Source of the DNA: a virus
Virus record (IMG/VR): IMGVR_UViG_3300035701_000215
Span: 1 to 28,129 of that record
Length of the DNA stretch: 28,129 nucleotides
Strand: one strand, 5' to 3'
Shown piece by piece: positions 6,549 to 14,285 of the stretch. The stretch's first letter is position 1. Every line of letters begins with the position of its first letter. The notes beneath the pieces are model-generated. The model did no database searches. It saw nothing but the letters and a program-made list of their open reading frames with translations, and was not told where the DNA came from. The position numbers and the translations under genes are program-made.

Positions 6549-9272
6549 TTATGCTGCGAATGAAGCACCTGATGGTGAAATAGTGAATTGTAAGCCGATG
6601 AATTCAACTGACTTGGTAGGTACAATTGCAATTTCACCATATAATTCATTTCTGTCTCTAGTTTCAGGAGTGTTATTAGTATCATCCATTTTAACACGGA
6701 ATTGTTCTAAACCTCTTTCTCTTCTAATAGTTTCAAGAATAGGATTAACTTTGTTCAAGAAATTATCAATAGTTGTTTGATCATCTTGTTCAAAAACAAG
6801 TCTGATAGCAACGTTAGAAATCAATACTTTTAATTGTAATAATAATCTTCTTACGTTAACTCTATCAAGTGATGATTGTTTCTTTTGTAAGGTTTTTTGT
6901 CCAAAAATAGCAACCCCAGTTTCAGGGAATGTAGCCATAGGATTAATTCTACCATCATACAATATATCTCTCTCACCAAGAGAAAGTTTTCTTCTTGCTT
7001 TTTTAGCATCAGTAACGCCTCTTTGTAAACCTGCAGGTGCAAACCAAGGGAATGCAATATTATCGTTAAATGCAATAGATTTTGCAACTTCAACAGTTGG
7101 AGGTAAAAATACATTCACATTGTTTGTAGTGTCTTTCAATTGAATCCAAGGATAATATACAGCAGCGTAGCTAGTGTCAATATCTGTGGTATCAAGTAAA
7201 TCAACGATGTCTTGAGCCAATGAAGATGTATCAGGTAGATCAGGTGCATCAAGTAGATATAATGAATCTGCTCTTTTTGTTTCAACCAAATCAATACCTT
7301 CGTTAATAAGTGATAAATTATCACTGAAATTAATACCGGGAGTTGCAAATAAATTTATTGTAACTTGTTCTGGATTAGAGAATGTATCAATAGCAGCTTC
7401 CCATGCTTGGAAGTCGTTGGTTGGAGTAAATCCAGCAGCAACACCATCAAATACTTTACCTTTACCATAAAGATCACCATTACTTCTACTTACTCTATGT
7501 TCATCCCATCCATCAAAACCACCATAAGGTACTAATGTGAATTTTCTTGAAGATTTTAAATTATAAGGATTAGAAACGTTATTTACATCACTAGCAGTTT
7601 GAAAATGTCCAGCACCTGTTAAGAATTGTCCAACTAATGTTGAACCATCATAATATGTACCAGTAGCACCAGAATCCATGTGAAAACCTTTAGATTTAAC
7701 ATGTCCAGATGTTGCATTTCCATTAATTCCACTAATATCAACTCCCGCAAAATTATATGCGTTTTGATTAATACCTGTACCAACTAGATTAGTAGCATCG
7801 TAAGCTCTTTCAGAAATACCTAAATATGTTCTACTAATTTTATCTGTTGTTGTATATGATTGCTTGTAATAAACTTTAGGTGTTTGACCTACAGATGATG
7901 CAGATGTTGCAGATATTGCAAAGTTGTAATATACATATCCTTCAAAACCTGCAGGGAATGAATCTTCTGGTGCGTTAGCATCAAGTTCAAGCATGATATA
8001 TTTGCTTTGTAAATCGTATTCTCCATCGATAGTACCTACTCTAGAACCAACATAATTATTAAGTCCTTTTTGCATAGAACATCTTACGAATGATTCTTTA
8101 ATATTAATAGCACTATCAGTATCAAAAAAATCACGAACGATAATGTCAAACTCTTTTGTTATAGGATCAATATTTGCAATTGAAATTTTAATTTCTTCAT
8201 TTGCTGAATTACCATCAGAGATGGAAATAAATTTGAATAATCTATCTATAGAGCTACCTCTTAATTCAGATACAACCCAAGGTGTCTCAGGTGTTTTAAA
8301 TGATTGTTGATAATTAGTGAATGTAGATGTTGTTGCGTTGATAACTGTTGTAGACACACTATAAGTAAGTCCATCAGCATCTAATTTTTTTATTAGATCA
8401 GGAAATACGGACTCAACATAAAGTTTTGTATTTTTTCCTTTTGGTCTATCACCAAGAACATTCACAATGAAATCTCTTGAATCTTCATTCAATGAAACAA
8501 TATAATCTTCGGTAGAAGAACCAACGGCTCTTAGTGTAAATTTACCAAACACATCACCAGTTCCAACAGTAGTACTATTAGAAATAATAGTTACTGTAGA
8601 AGCATCAAATACTGTTGTTGGTGCTGCATCTGTATTATCAGTTACAGTTGCTCTCGGTCTTAAAATTGCAACAACCATATTGTCATATGCTGCAATTGAT
8701 GTACCTGTATATGTGGTTGTAAGAACATGAACTGTTCCATTTCCTGCACTTAATGTAAGTACATAAATTGATCTTTTTACTGTAGTAAACAATGTAGGAC
8801 TAGTCTTAGTATATCCAGTAAATATTACTGCAGTTTGGCCTGTATTTGTAATAGTAACACCTAAATAAGTGCTGTTAGTAAATCCAACTACTGATGAACC
8901 AGAAGTGGTTAATCCTGTAGATGCGTAATTAACTGCGGAATTTATTTTAATGCCCCATGCTGTACCAGCATTATATCCTGAGAGACCTAAGACTCTAGTA
9001 ACATAAAGTTGATTCGAGTTATCTAAATATGCATTTCCAACATAAGGTAATTGAAATTTCAAGTCTCCAGTAGGAAATTTTTCGATAGATTGGCTACCAA
9101 ATCTTGAAGTAAATTGACCTTTATCTTCAACTGCTACTGGTTGAAATGCTGGCCCTTTTGGTGTTTCTCCAACTAATCCTAATGTGGTTACACCCACTGT
9201 TTTAGTTACGAATGATAAGTCTTGCTCTCTGAATTTTACTCCCGGGCTAACGAATACAAAGTTATTTGCCAT
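6549..9272 (-). CDS. gp18: Tail sheath protein, T4 gp18 family
   Basis: A 907-residue contractile tail sheath protein. The N-terminus (NNFVFVSPGVKFREQDLSFV, then VGVTTLGLVGETPKGPAFQP) and the next block (FTSRFGSQS, YVTRVLG) are typical of gp18-type sheaths. The C-terminal domain is equally clear: NPMATFPETGVAIFGQKTLQ, SSLDRVNVRRLLLQLK, FEQDDQTTIDNFLNKVNPIL and a final beta region (LYGEIAIVPTKSVEFIGLQF). It is about 250 residues longer than T4 gp18. The extra length falls in the middle, including a Thr/Ser/Val-rich region at about residues 115-290 that probably forms surface domains on the sheath. Hexameric rings surround the tube and contract on infection. It is transcribed alone from a candidate promoter with a 62-base leader and closed by a strong terminator. 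Confidence 0.95.
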   Translation of the reverse strand: MANNFVFVSPGVKFREQDLSFVTKTVGVTTLGLVGETPKGPAFQPVAVEDKGQFTSRFGSQSIEKFPTGDLKFQLPYVGNAYLDNSNQLYVTRVLGLSGYNAGTAWGIKINSAVNYASTGLTTSGSSVVGFTNSTYLGVTITNTGQTAVIFTGYTKTSPTLFTTVKRSIYVLTLSAGNGTVHVLTTTYTGTSIAAYDNMVVAILRPRATVTDNTDAAPTTVFDASTVTIISNSTTVGTGDVFGKFTLRAVGSSTEDYIVSLNEDSRDFIVNVLGDRPKGKNTKLYVESVFPDLIKKLDADGLTYSVSTTVINATTSTFTNYQQSFKTPETPWVVSELRGSSIDRLFKFISISDGNSANEEIKISIANIDPITKEFDIIVRDFFDTDSAINIKESFVRCSMQKGLNNYVGSRVGTIDGEYDLQSKYIMLELDANAPEDSFPAGFEGYVYYNFAISATSASSVGQTPKVYYKQSYTTTDKISRTYLGISERAYDATNLVGTGINQNAYNFAGVDISGINGNATSGHVKSKGFHMDSGATGTYYDGSTLVGQFLTGAGHFQTASDVNNVSNPYNLKSSRKFTLVPYGGFDGWDEHRVSRSNGDLYGKGKVFDGVAAGFTPTNDFQAWEAAIDTFSNPEQVTINLFATPGINFSDNLSLINEGIDLVETKRADSLYLLDAPDLPDTSSLAQDIVDLLDTTDIDTSYAAVYYPWIQLKDTTNNVNVFLPPTVEVAKSIAFNDNIAFPWFAPAGLQRGVTDAKKARRKLSLGERDILYDGRINPMATFPETGVAIFGQKTLQKKQSSLDRVNVRRLLLQLKVLISNVAIRLVFEQDDQTTIDNFLNKVNPILETIRRERGLEQFRVKMDDTNNTPETRDRNELYGEIAIVPTKSVEFIGLQFTISPSGASFAA

Positions 9273-9333
9273 TTGCTATTGATATTTTAGTTTAATAATT
9301 ATAATTTCTGCTTTCTGATAGATGAAACTTTTT

Positions 9334-9344
9334 AATAAATACTT
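9334..9344 (-). promoter_or_regulatory. Candidate late-type promoter for the tail sheath gene (AGTATTTATT)
   Basis: On the minus strand the sequence reads AAAAAGTATTTATTAAAAAG, 62 bases upstream of the sheath ATG at 9272. Motif position 10 is T instead of A. Leader length is nearly equal to that of the tail-tube gene. Function inferred. Confidence 0.45.
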
Positions 9345-9375
9345 TTTAATCCGTCAAAATCATTAATTTTGTGGA

Positions 9376-9390
9376 TTGTATTTATAAAAA
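9376..9390 (+). promoter_or_regulatory. Candidate late-type promoter (TGTATTTATAAAAA)
   Basis: GTATTTATA at 9378-9386 reads toward the gene at 9406, with 19 bases between motif and ATG. With the minus-strand copy 40 bases to the left it makes a divergent promoter pair in the 133-base gap. Confidence 0.5.
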
Positions 9391-9405
9391 ATAATAACCC
9401 CGACT

Positions 9406-11445
9406 ATGGATAGTAAATCATTCAGAATTCAGACCCTTGCAGGTGGTAATGATAAATACTTAAAAATTAAGCTAGAGCAAGAAGTTAATTTAGTTGAGGT
9501 ATTATCATTGCAAATCAATCAAAAAGACTTATATGCTAGTTTTAACGGTGATTTTGGGGTTTTAATTGGTAGGATTATTGCAAATGGTGGTGTTGGTGTT
9601 CCAAATGCTAAAGTTTCTATTTTTATACCAATTTCTGAGGATGATAAGCTCAATTCTGATGTATTATCAGTCTATCCGTATTCAACACCAAGGGATAAAA
9701 ATCTTGATGGAGTTAGATACAATCTTTTACCGAGAGTAGCTACGAATAATCCTTTTTTAATTGCAGGAGAATATCTACCTGTTGTTCCAATTGGAACGTT
9801 TCCAACTAAAGAAGAAATCACCACGAATCAGACCTATATTGAAGTTTTTGAGAAATACTACAAATTCACAACTATAAGCAATAATTCAGGTGATTACATG
9901 ATATATGGTGCTCCAATTGGAAATCAAATAGTTCATATGTCTGTGGATATTACTGACATAGGTAAATATTCAATGACTCCTGCAACGATGATTACTAATC
10001 TTGGCTATTCTCCAAATCTTTTTACTGATAGTGGGACTAGAGTAAAATATAGTACGGATTTAGATGTATTACCAAACGTAGAAACACAAGAAATTGCTGT
10101 TGATATAAAATCATTTTGGGGTGATGATGTAAATTTTAGTATTGGAATTACTCGTCAAGATTTTAAAATACGTGCAACGTTAATAAGTTCATTTACTATT
10201 TTTGGTGCTGCTTTTACTGATTCTTTCACAGGTGTTTGGGGTCGTGGTGGAAGTACTATTAAACAACTATATGCTATGAACGATAGCTCACCGGGAGAAT
10301 CGGCCAATTTATCTATTTCAACTAAAAGAAATGGGTTGATGAATGAAAAACTATTTTACATACCAAATACTGTTAGTGATAGTGTTATAAATGCAAACAC
10401 ATTTAATCCTAAAACTGATTATAAAATAATGGATCAAACACAATATGGTCGATATGTAAACAATGGGACATTCATTTACATTATACCTTGTAATAGAACT
10501 AAAATAATTACTAATGAGGACGGTACTGAATCTATTGTAAGTAATGATGATCCTAGAGGTATATTTACAACATTTAATGGATTTATGCTTTTGGATTATT
10601 CGGATAAGATTGCACTTCCAATTGCTGGTGCTGGTACTGTTAGTGAATATAATGGCCGTGTTCCTAACACAGATAGAATGAGATTTAAAATACCTCAAAA
10701 CGCTGCAGCAGGTATTTCACCGCCATATCAAGAAGCTGATTCAAATTCCATAACTTATAATGATACTTGGAGAAGACAACATAAGAAATTTACTGGTGGA
10801 GAATTTTATAGTGTGGCTAGATTTCAAGGTGTTGCAAATGATATTTCTGATACTGAGGGTAATGCACCACCATATATAAACACACACACAACCTCTTATT
10901 CATCAGGAGCAATTGTAACAAATTATGTTGCAGGAAATGCTTCTTGTCAATTCCCAAATAATGGACTTGATATTGCTAATGCTTCATATACTTTATTTGC
11001 TGCAGAATATATGAATTTTTCCATATATTTTCCCCAATATACACGTTATAGCTCTTTAGATATTGGTGAAGCAGGAAGATCGAAATTATTAAATTATAAT
11101 AATAGGGGGGCATATGAATCCAATCCAAATAATCAATTAATTGCAGCAACAGAAAAGAACACAATGCATATGGGTCGTGCAGATTTGAACGCAACCTACT
11201 TTATTCATGTTCCAAAAGAAGATATTCTTAATATTATAAACCAAACGGAATTAGGTCTATCACCACAAGGATTCACAAATACACAAGCACCATATACTTC
11301 AACACCTTTAATTGGGACTGAATATAAAAGTACTGGGGGGATTAAATATTTTTATAAAGGATTAAGTAGTAATGATTCAAACGTTGTAATAACTAATGGA
11401 AATGCAGATGTTTTTTTAGTTATGAGATCGTTAGGTATTATTTAG
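9406..11445 (+). CDS. Large virion protein with an N-terminal carboxypeptidase-regulatory-like beta domain (tail/baseplate)
   Basis: A 679-residue protein without signal peptide. After FRIQTLAGGNDKYLKIKLEQ, residues about 48-75 read FGVLIGRIIANGGVGVPNAK followed by VSIFIP, the opening strands of a carboxypeptidase-regulatory-like (CnaB/prealbumin-type) beta sandwich. The closing strands appear later as SGDYMIYGAPIGNQIVHMSV (about 164-183), so the domain seems interrupted by about 75 inserted residues with conserved-looking prolines. The remainder is beta-rich, with Gly, Asn, Ser and Thr abundant and no enzymatic motif. It is probably a baseplate, neck-fibre or tail-fibre-base protein. It starts the plus-strand tail block continued at 12879-15250. 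Its TAG overlaps the end of the opposite-strand lipoprotein gene by 8 bases. Virion role is inferred; the beta domain is from pattern recognition. Confidence 0.75.
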   Translation: MDSKSFRIQTLAGGNDKYLKIKLEQEVNLVEVLSLQINQKDLYASFNGDFGVLIGRIIANGGVGVPNAKVSIFIPISEDDKLNSDVLSVYPYSTPRDKNLDGVRYNLLPRVATNNPFLIAGEYLPVVPIGTFPTKEEITTNQTYIEVFEKYYKFTTISNNSGDYMIYGAPIGNQIVHMSVDITDIGKYSMTPATMITNLGYSPNLFTDSGTRVKYSTDLDVLPNVETQEIAVDIKSFWGDDVNFSIGITRQDFKIRATLISSFTIFGAAFTDSFTGVWGRGGSTIKQLYAMNDSSPGESANLSISTKRNGLMNEKLFYIPNTVSDSVINANTFNPKTDYKIMDQTQYGRYVNNGTFIYIIPCNRTKIITNEDGTESIVSNDDPRGIFTTFNGFMLLDYSDKIALPIAGAGTVSEYNGRVPNTDRMRFKIPQNAAAGISPPYQEADSNSITYNDTWRRQHKKFTGGEFYSVARFQGVANDISDTEGNAPPYINTHTTSYSSGAIVTNYVAGNASCQFPNNGLDIANASYTLFAAEYMNFSIYFPQYTRYSSLDIGEAGRSKLLNYNNRGAYESNPNNQLIAATEKNTMHMGRADLNATYFIHVPKEDILNIINQTELGLSPQGFTNTQAPYTSTPLIGTEYKSTGGIKYFYKGLSSNDSNVVITNGNADVFLVMRSLGII

Positions 11446-11950
11446 TAAATTGAATAATAATGACATAACCAAAAGTGTTTACTTTTGAAAGCTTAATTAA
11501 ATTCGTTGAAATATCCGCAGTGTTTATAATAAAAGTATCACCATTAGAAAATTTTATAGTGACTGTTCCGTCAACATTTGAATTAAGTGTCCAAGTCACA
11601 GACATATCTGTAGGGTTGCCAAGTAAACAAGGATAATTAGCAGCGACATTATTAGTACCACTATAAGTATAATTTGGTTCAGGAGTTAAACTATCCCAAA
11701 TAGTGTCTGAAAATAATCCACTGACTTTTAATTCTGTTTTAGCACATGTAGATGTTGTAGCTGTTTTGAGACCTTGAATTACTGTTACATTTTTAAATGT
11801 CCACGTTCCCTTAAGTGTAGCTTTTACTAGATCGAGATTTGTTACTACAACAGGGTTTGTATTGGATGGTGTAGGGTCTCCAGATTTTGAACAATTGAAG
11901 AATATTATTGCTATAACAGCAAATAACGATAGAAATACATATTTTTTCAT
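11438..11950 (-). CDS. Lipoprotein with lipocalin-like domain
   Basis: A 170-residue protein starting with a clear lipoprotein signal: MKKYVFLSLFAVIAIIFFNC with Cys20 as the acylation site, followed by SKSGDPTPSN. The FFNC-SK form is frequent in Flavobacteria, where Asn before the Cys is tolerated. The mature part begins LVKATLKGTWTFKNV (about residue 41 on), with Cys69 and Cys108 that could form a disulphide and alternating beta strands to the end, resembling the lipocalin-like domains of Bacteroidota lipoproteins. The product should reach the host envelope. Such phage lipoproteins often act in superinfection exclusion or host conversion, but that is inference. It lies 47 bases downstream of the pentapeptide-repeat gene on the same strand and converges on the end of the 9406 gene with an 8-base overlap. 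Confidence 0.8.
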   Translation of the reverse strand: MKKYVFLSLFAVIAIIFFNCSKSGDPTPSNTNPVVVTNLDLVKATLKGTWTFKNVTVIQGLKTATTSTCAKTELKVSGLFSDTIWDSLTPEPNYTYSGTNNVAANYPCLLGNPTDMSVTWTLNSNVDGTVTIKFSNGDTFIINTADISTNLIKLSKVNTFGYVIIIQFTK

Positions 11951-11997
11951 GATTTTTAGTTTATTTGTTATACGTAAATAACGAAAAAATGTTTTAG

Positions 11998-12843
11998 TTA
12001 ATCTATTAGACTATCAAAAAAATCTTTATGCTGTGCGAGAAATTCTTTATCAAATTTAGTAAGATATATGGTTTTACTTTTTTTCAATTGCTCAATTGTT
12101 AATCCTTTAACCCCACGCATATCAGCTTTATATAAACTAGCGTTTTCAAAATCTGCACCAATTATGTAACTATTTTGTAGATTGGCATTCATTAGAAATG
12201 CATTCTTAAAATTAGTTTTAATTAGAAAAGAATTTTTTAAATTAGCATCAATTAAAAGAGCATTTTTGAAATTAGCACCACTAGCATATGCACCAATAAG
12301 ATTGCATTGATTAAGATTAGAATCTTTAAAATTGGTTTGATTTAATCTACAATTTTCTAAGGTAATACCAATCAATTCTGAATTTGAAATGTTAGACGTA
12401 TTTAAGTTGGAACCTTTAAGATTAGTATGATTAAGATTAGTGTTATGTAAATAACAATTAACTAAATTTATCTCATGTACTTTGAGTCTGTTAAGTCTCT
12501 TAATATTACCAACTGTACGAAAAGCAGCTTCTGGAGATTCCCAAGTTCTAAAATCGTCAATTTCATCATTATAAAAACGAATTCTCTTTTGTTTTTCACC
12601 ATTTTCATTTAACCAAAACAGTAATAGTCCAATTAATCCAATGTCAAATATCATACCATGCCCTTGAATTAAAAGTTCGTACTTAAGATTGTTAAAATCA
12701 TTAACATAGTATGGTATGCTCAACACAACGACAAAAATTGAAATTATTGTCAAAAGAATTGCTGTAGTAAGTATCGGTCTTTGAATAATATAACTATGTA
12801 TTCTAAGAAATGTTTTAAATATTTTATTGGTGGTTTTTATCAT
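11998..12843 (-). CDS. Membrane-anchored pentapeptide-repeat protein
   Basis: A 281-residue protein. Two hydrophobic helices lie at about 24-47 (ILTTAILLTIISIFVVVL) and 64-78 (MIFDIGLIGLLLFWL), followed by a charged linker. Residues 130-244 form 23 uninterrupted pentads of the A/S/T-N-L/F-x-x type (for example TNLKG, ANFKN, ADFEN), which fold into a right-handed quadrilateral beta helix; a short helical cap follows. With helices at the N-terminus, the repeat rod is probably cytoplasmic, though topology is not certain. Soluble pentapeptide proteins such as Qnr mimic DNA and shield gyrase; membrane-anchored forms are mostly uncharacterised. Gene order with the downstream lipoprotein suggests a two-gene envelope module carried as a moron among tail genes. 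The candidate promoter motif ends only 3 bases before the ATG, which would require a leaderless or nearly leaderless mRNA. Confidence 0.88.
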   Translation of the reverse strand: MIKTTNKIFKTFLRIHSYIIQRPILTTAILLTIISIFVVVLSIPYYVNDFNNLKYELLIQGHGMIFDIGLIGLLLFWLNENGEKQKRIRFYNDEIDDFRTWESPEAAFRTVGNIKRLNRLKVHEINLVNCYLHNTNLNHTNLKGSNLNTSNISNSELIGITLENCRLNQTNFKDSNLNQCNLIGAYASGANFKNALLIDANLKNSFLIKTNFKNAFLMNANLQNSYIIGADFENASLYKADMRGVKGLTIEQLKKSKTIYLTKFDKEFLAQHKDFFDSLID

Positions 12844-12845
12844 AT

Positions 12846-12856
12846 TTATAAATACT
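12846..12856 (-). promoter_or_regulatory. Candidate late-type promoter abutting the start codon (AGTATTTATA)
   Basis: On the minus strand TTTTAGTATTTATAAATATG runs straight into the ATG at 12843, with 3 bases between TATTTATA and ATG. A full match to the motif, but the spacing implies a leaderless mRNA if it works as a promoter here. Confidence 0.45.
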
Positions 12857-12872
12857 AAAATTTTATTCTAGG

Positions 12873-12881
12873 CTATTTATG
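12873..12881 (+). promoter_or_regulatory. Weak candidate promoter abutting the start of the next gene (CTATTTATG)
   Basis: TATTTATG at 12874-12881 is followed by ATT and then ATG at 12885, the same 3-base spacing as the divergent partner. It overlaps the upstream ATG at 12879, favouring the start at 12885. Two mismatches to the consensus make this tentative. Confidence 0.3.
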
Positions 12882-14285
12882 ATTATGGATGAAGGGTACT
12901 CAATACAACTAGGACAAGCACAAAGTGTTAATTCAGTTAATACTGACGCATATTTATATACTAATCTTGAATTACCGTCAGTAGAAATTTTACCGTATGA
13001 TCAAACATCTGTTATTAACGCTGCCCAATTATTCGATGATGAAAGACAATCTTCCCAAATATATAGGGTCTACGGTAGTGTTAATTTTATGTCAATAATT
13101 AATGGATTAAAAATTAACTATAGCACCGTTGATGATTTTTTTACAAGACCTAGATATTCAAATGAAAGTCTAGGTTTAACTAAAAACATATTTAATTGTT
13201 TCGATGTCTATCTTTGTAGACCTTTAGGAAATAGTTATTCCGGTAGTTCAACGATAATTAGTGGAAAGACAAAACTTGACGGTACTACGTACATGCTCAA
13301 GTATGAAGTTTTAACCAACGTTAGTTCTTGTGAAATTTACAAATCTGGTTACGGAAAAAATATTTTTAATGATCAGATGCATTCATACAATTTTAATGTT
13401 GATATAGATATTGAGAATCAATATGATAGTTTTAATAAACCACTTACCAATCTTTATCTTTTTTTTAATTTTAAAGTTAACCCTAACGGAATTGGCCAAC
13501 TAGAAACAGTCAAAAAAAGAACTTTAAGTATAAGTAGAGACGCATCGATAGATAATTATGTTGGAAATGCTAGGTTCAATTGTATTACACATGGATTAGC
13601 AATAAATGATTCAATAAATATAATATCTGATATTCCAGAGTATAATGGTTTGTTTTATGTAAATTTTGGGAATGTTAATCAACTTTTAATACGAAGAACA
13701 CCTACAGGTGCATATACACAATATGTGGATGATGCTTTAATTACTTGGACTAAAATATCTAAAACAACAAACCCTTACAAAATATATGCTGCTGGAGATA
13801 TTATTGATGGAGATTGGGTATATTATTTACCAACAAATTTTGAAGAATCTGTTATTCAAAGACAAGAATATTATGTTACGTTTTATTGTAGTGGTACTGT
13901 ATCTGCGATAGAGTTTAAGTATAATCCTTTAGTTCCTATAAAACTTCAAGTTTTCGGTGATGAAATAATAACAGGTAATATTAGTGGAACAAGTGAAACG
14001 GATCAATCAATACCTGATTATGCAGTAAAAATTGATAATGATGGAAATTATTTGTGGAAGAATTTATTACCAAAAGGATATGTCGATCCAATTTCAAATA
14101 ATGGTGTTAATCATTCTTTTACTAATAAACGCAATTATGTATTTTCTAATGTGGTATTAGGTTTAAATACGGAATTAAATGATCCGGCAACGGCTGCACT
14201 ATTTGCCGAAATTGAGTTTGGAGCTAATACTTCGGTATTTAATAAACCTACGAGTAATTTAAATAATTTAGGAGACAAATGTTAA
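12879..14285 (+). CDS. Tail/baseplate-type structural protein containing the duplicated 71-residue module
   Basis: A 468-residue, beta-rich protein without signal peptide. It starts MIMDEGYSIQLGQAQSVNSV; the second Met at 12885 is equally possible and preferred if the overlapping TATTTATG is a promoter. Residues 223-293 are a module (SIDNYVGNARFNCITHGLAI onward to LITWTKI) that recurs, ungapped, in the next gene. Its 'HGL-x-x-ND-x-I ... YNGLFYV' pattern resembles the small beta domain in many phage tail proteins that databases label E1 FCCH-like. The rest, rich in Asn, Tyr and Ser, fits a fibre, neck or baseplate-rim protein. The ATG of the next gene overlaps its stop by 7 bases (ATGTTAA), implying coupled translation and equal dosage. 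No enzymatic motif. Confidence 0.75.
   Translation: MIMDEGYSIQLGQAQSVNSVNTDAYLYTNLELPSVEILPYDQTSVINAAQLFDDERQSSQIYRVYGSVNFMSIINGLKINYSTVDDFFTRPRYSNESLGLTKNIFNCFDVYLCRPLGNSYSGSSTIISGKTKLDGTTYMLKYEVLTNVSSCEIYKSGYGKNIFNDQMHSYNFNVDIDIENQYDSFNKPLTNLYLFFNFKVNPNGIGQLETVKKRTLSISRDASIDNYVGNARFNCITHGLAINDSINIISDIPEYNGLFYVNFGNVNQLLIRRTPTGAYTQYVDDALITWTKISKTTNPYKIYAAGDIIDGDWVYYLPTNFEESVIQRQEYYVTFYCSGTVSAIEFKYNPLVPIKLQVFGDEIITGNISGTSETDQSIPDYAVKIDNDGNYLWKNLLPKGYVDPISNNGVNHSFTNKRNYVFSNVVLGLNTELNDPATAALFAEIEFGANTSVFNKPTSNLNNLGDKC
13545..13757 (+). repeat. Duplicated tail module, copy 1 (213 bases, 71 codons)
   Basis: Encodes residues 223-293 of the 12879 gene. It aligns without gaps to 14879-15091; by hand count 51 of 71 residues are identical, with the core (YNGLFYVNFGNV, QLLIRRTPTGAYT) nearly unchanged and high DNA identity there. 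Indicates a duplication or recombination within the tail genes. Confidence 0.85.

Noticed and set aside
6583-7348. Several open frames inside the tail sheath gene on both strands
   Set aside because: They are low-complexity shadows of the sheath coding sequence, which has full-length family similarity.
10351-10698. 115-codon minus-strand open frame within the 9406 gene
   Set aside because: Composition is Ile/Ser/Tyr/Asn-rich without recognisable domain, it lies wholly inside a convincing gene, and it has no promoter motif or leader.
10881-10891. CA-rich run (ACACACACACA) as a microsatellite
   Set aside because: Only a few units and within a coding sequence; not a notable repeat.
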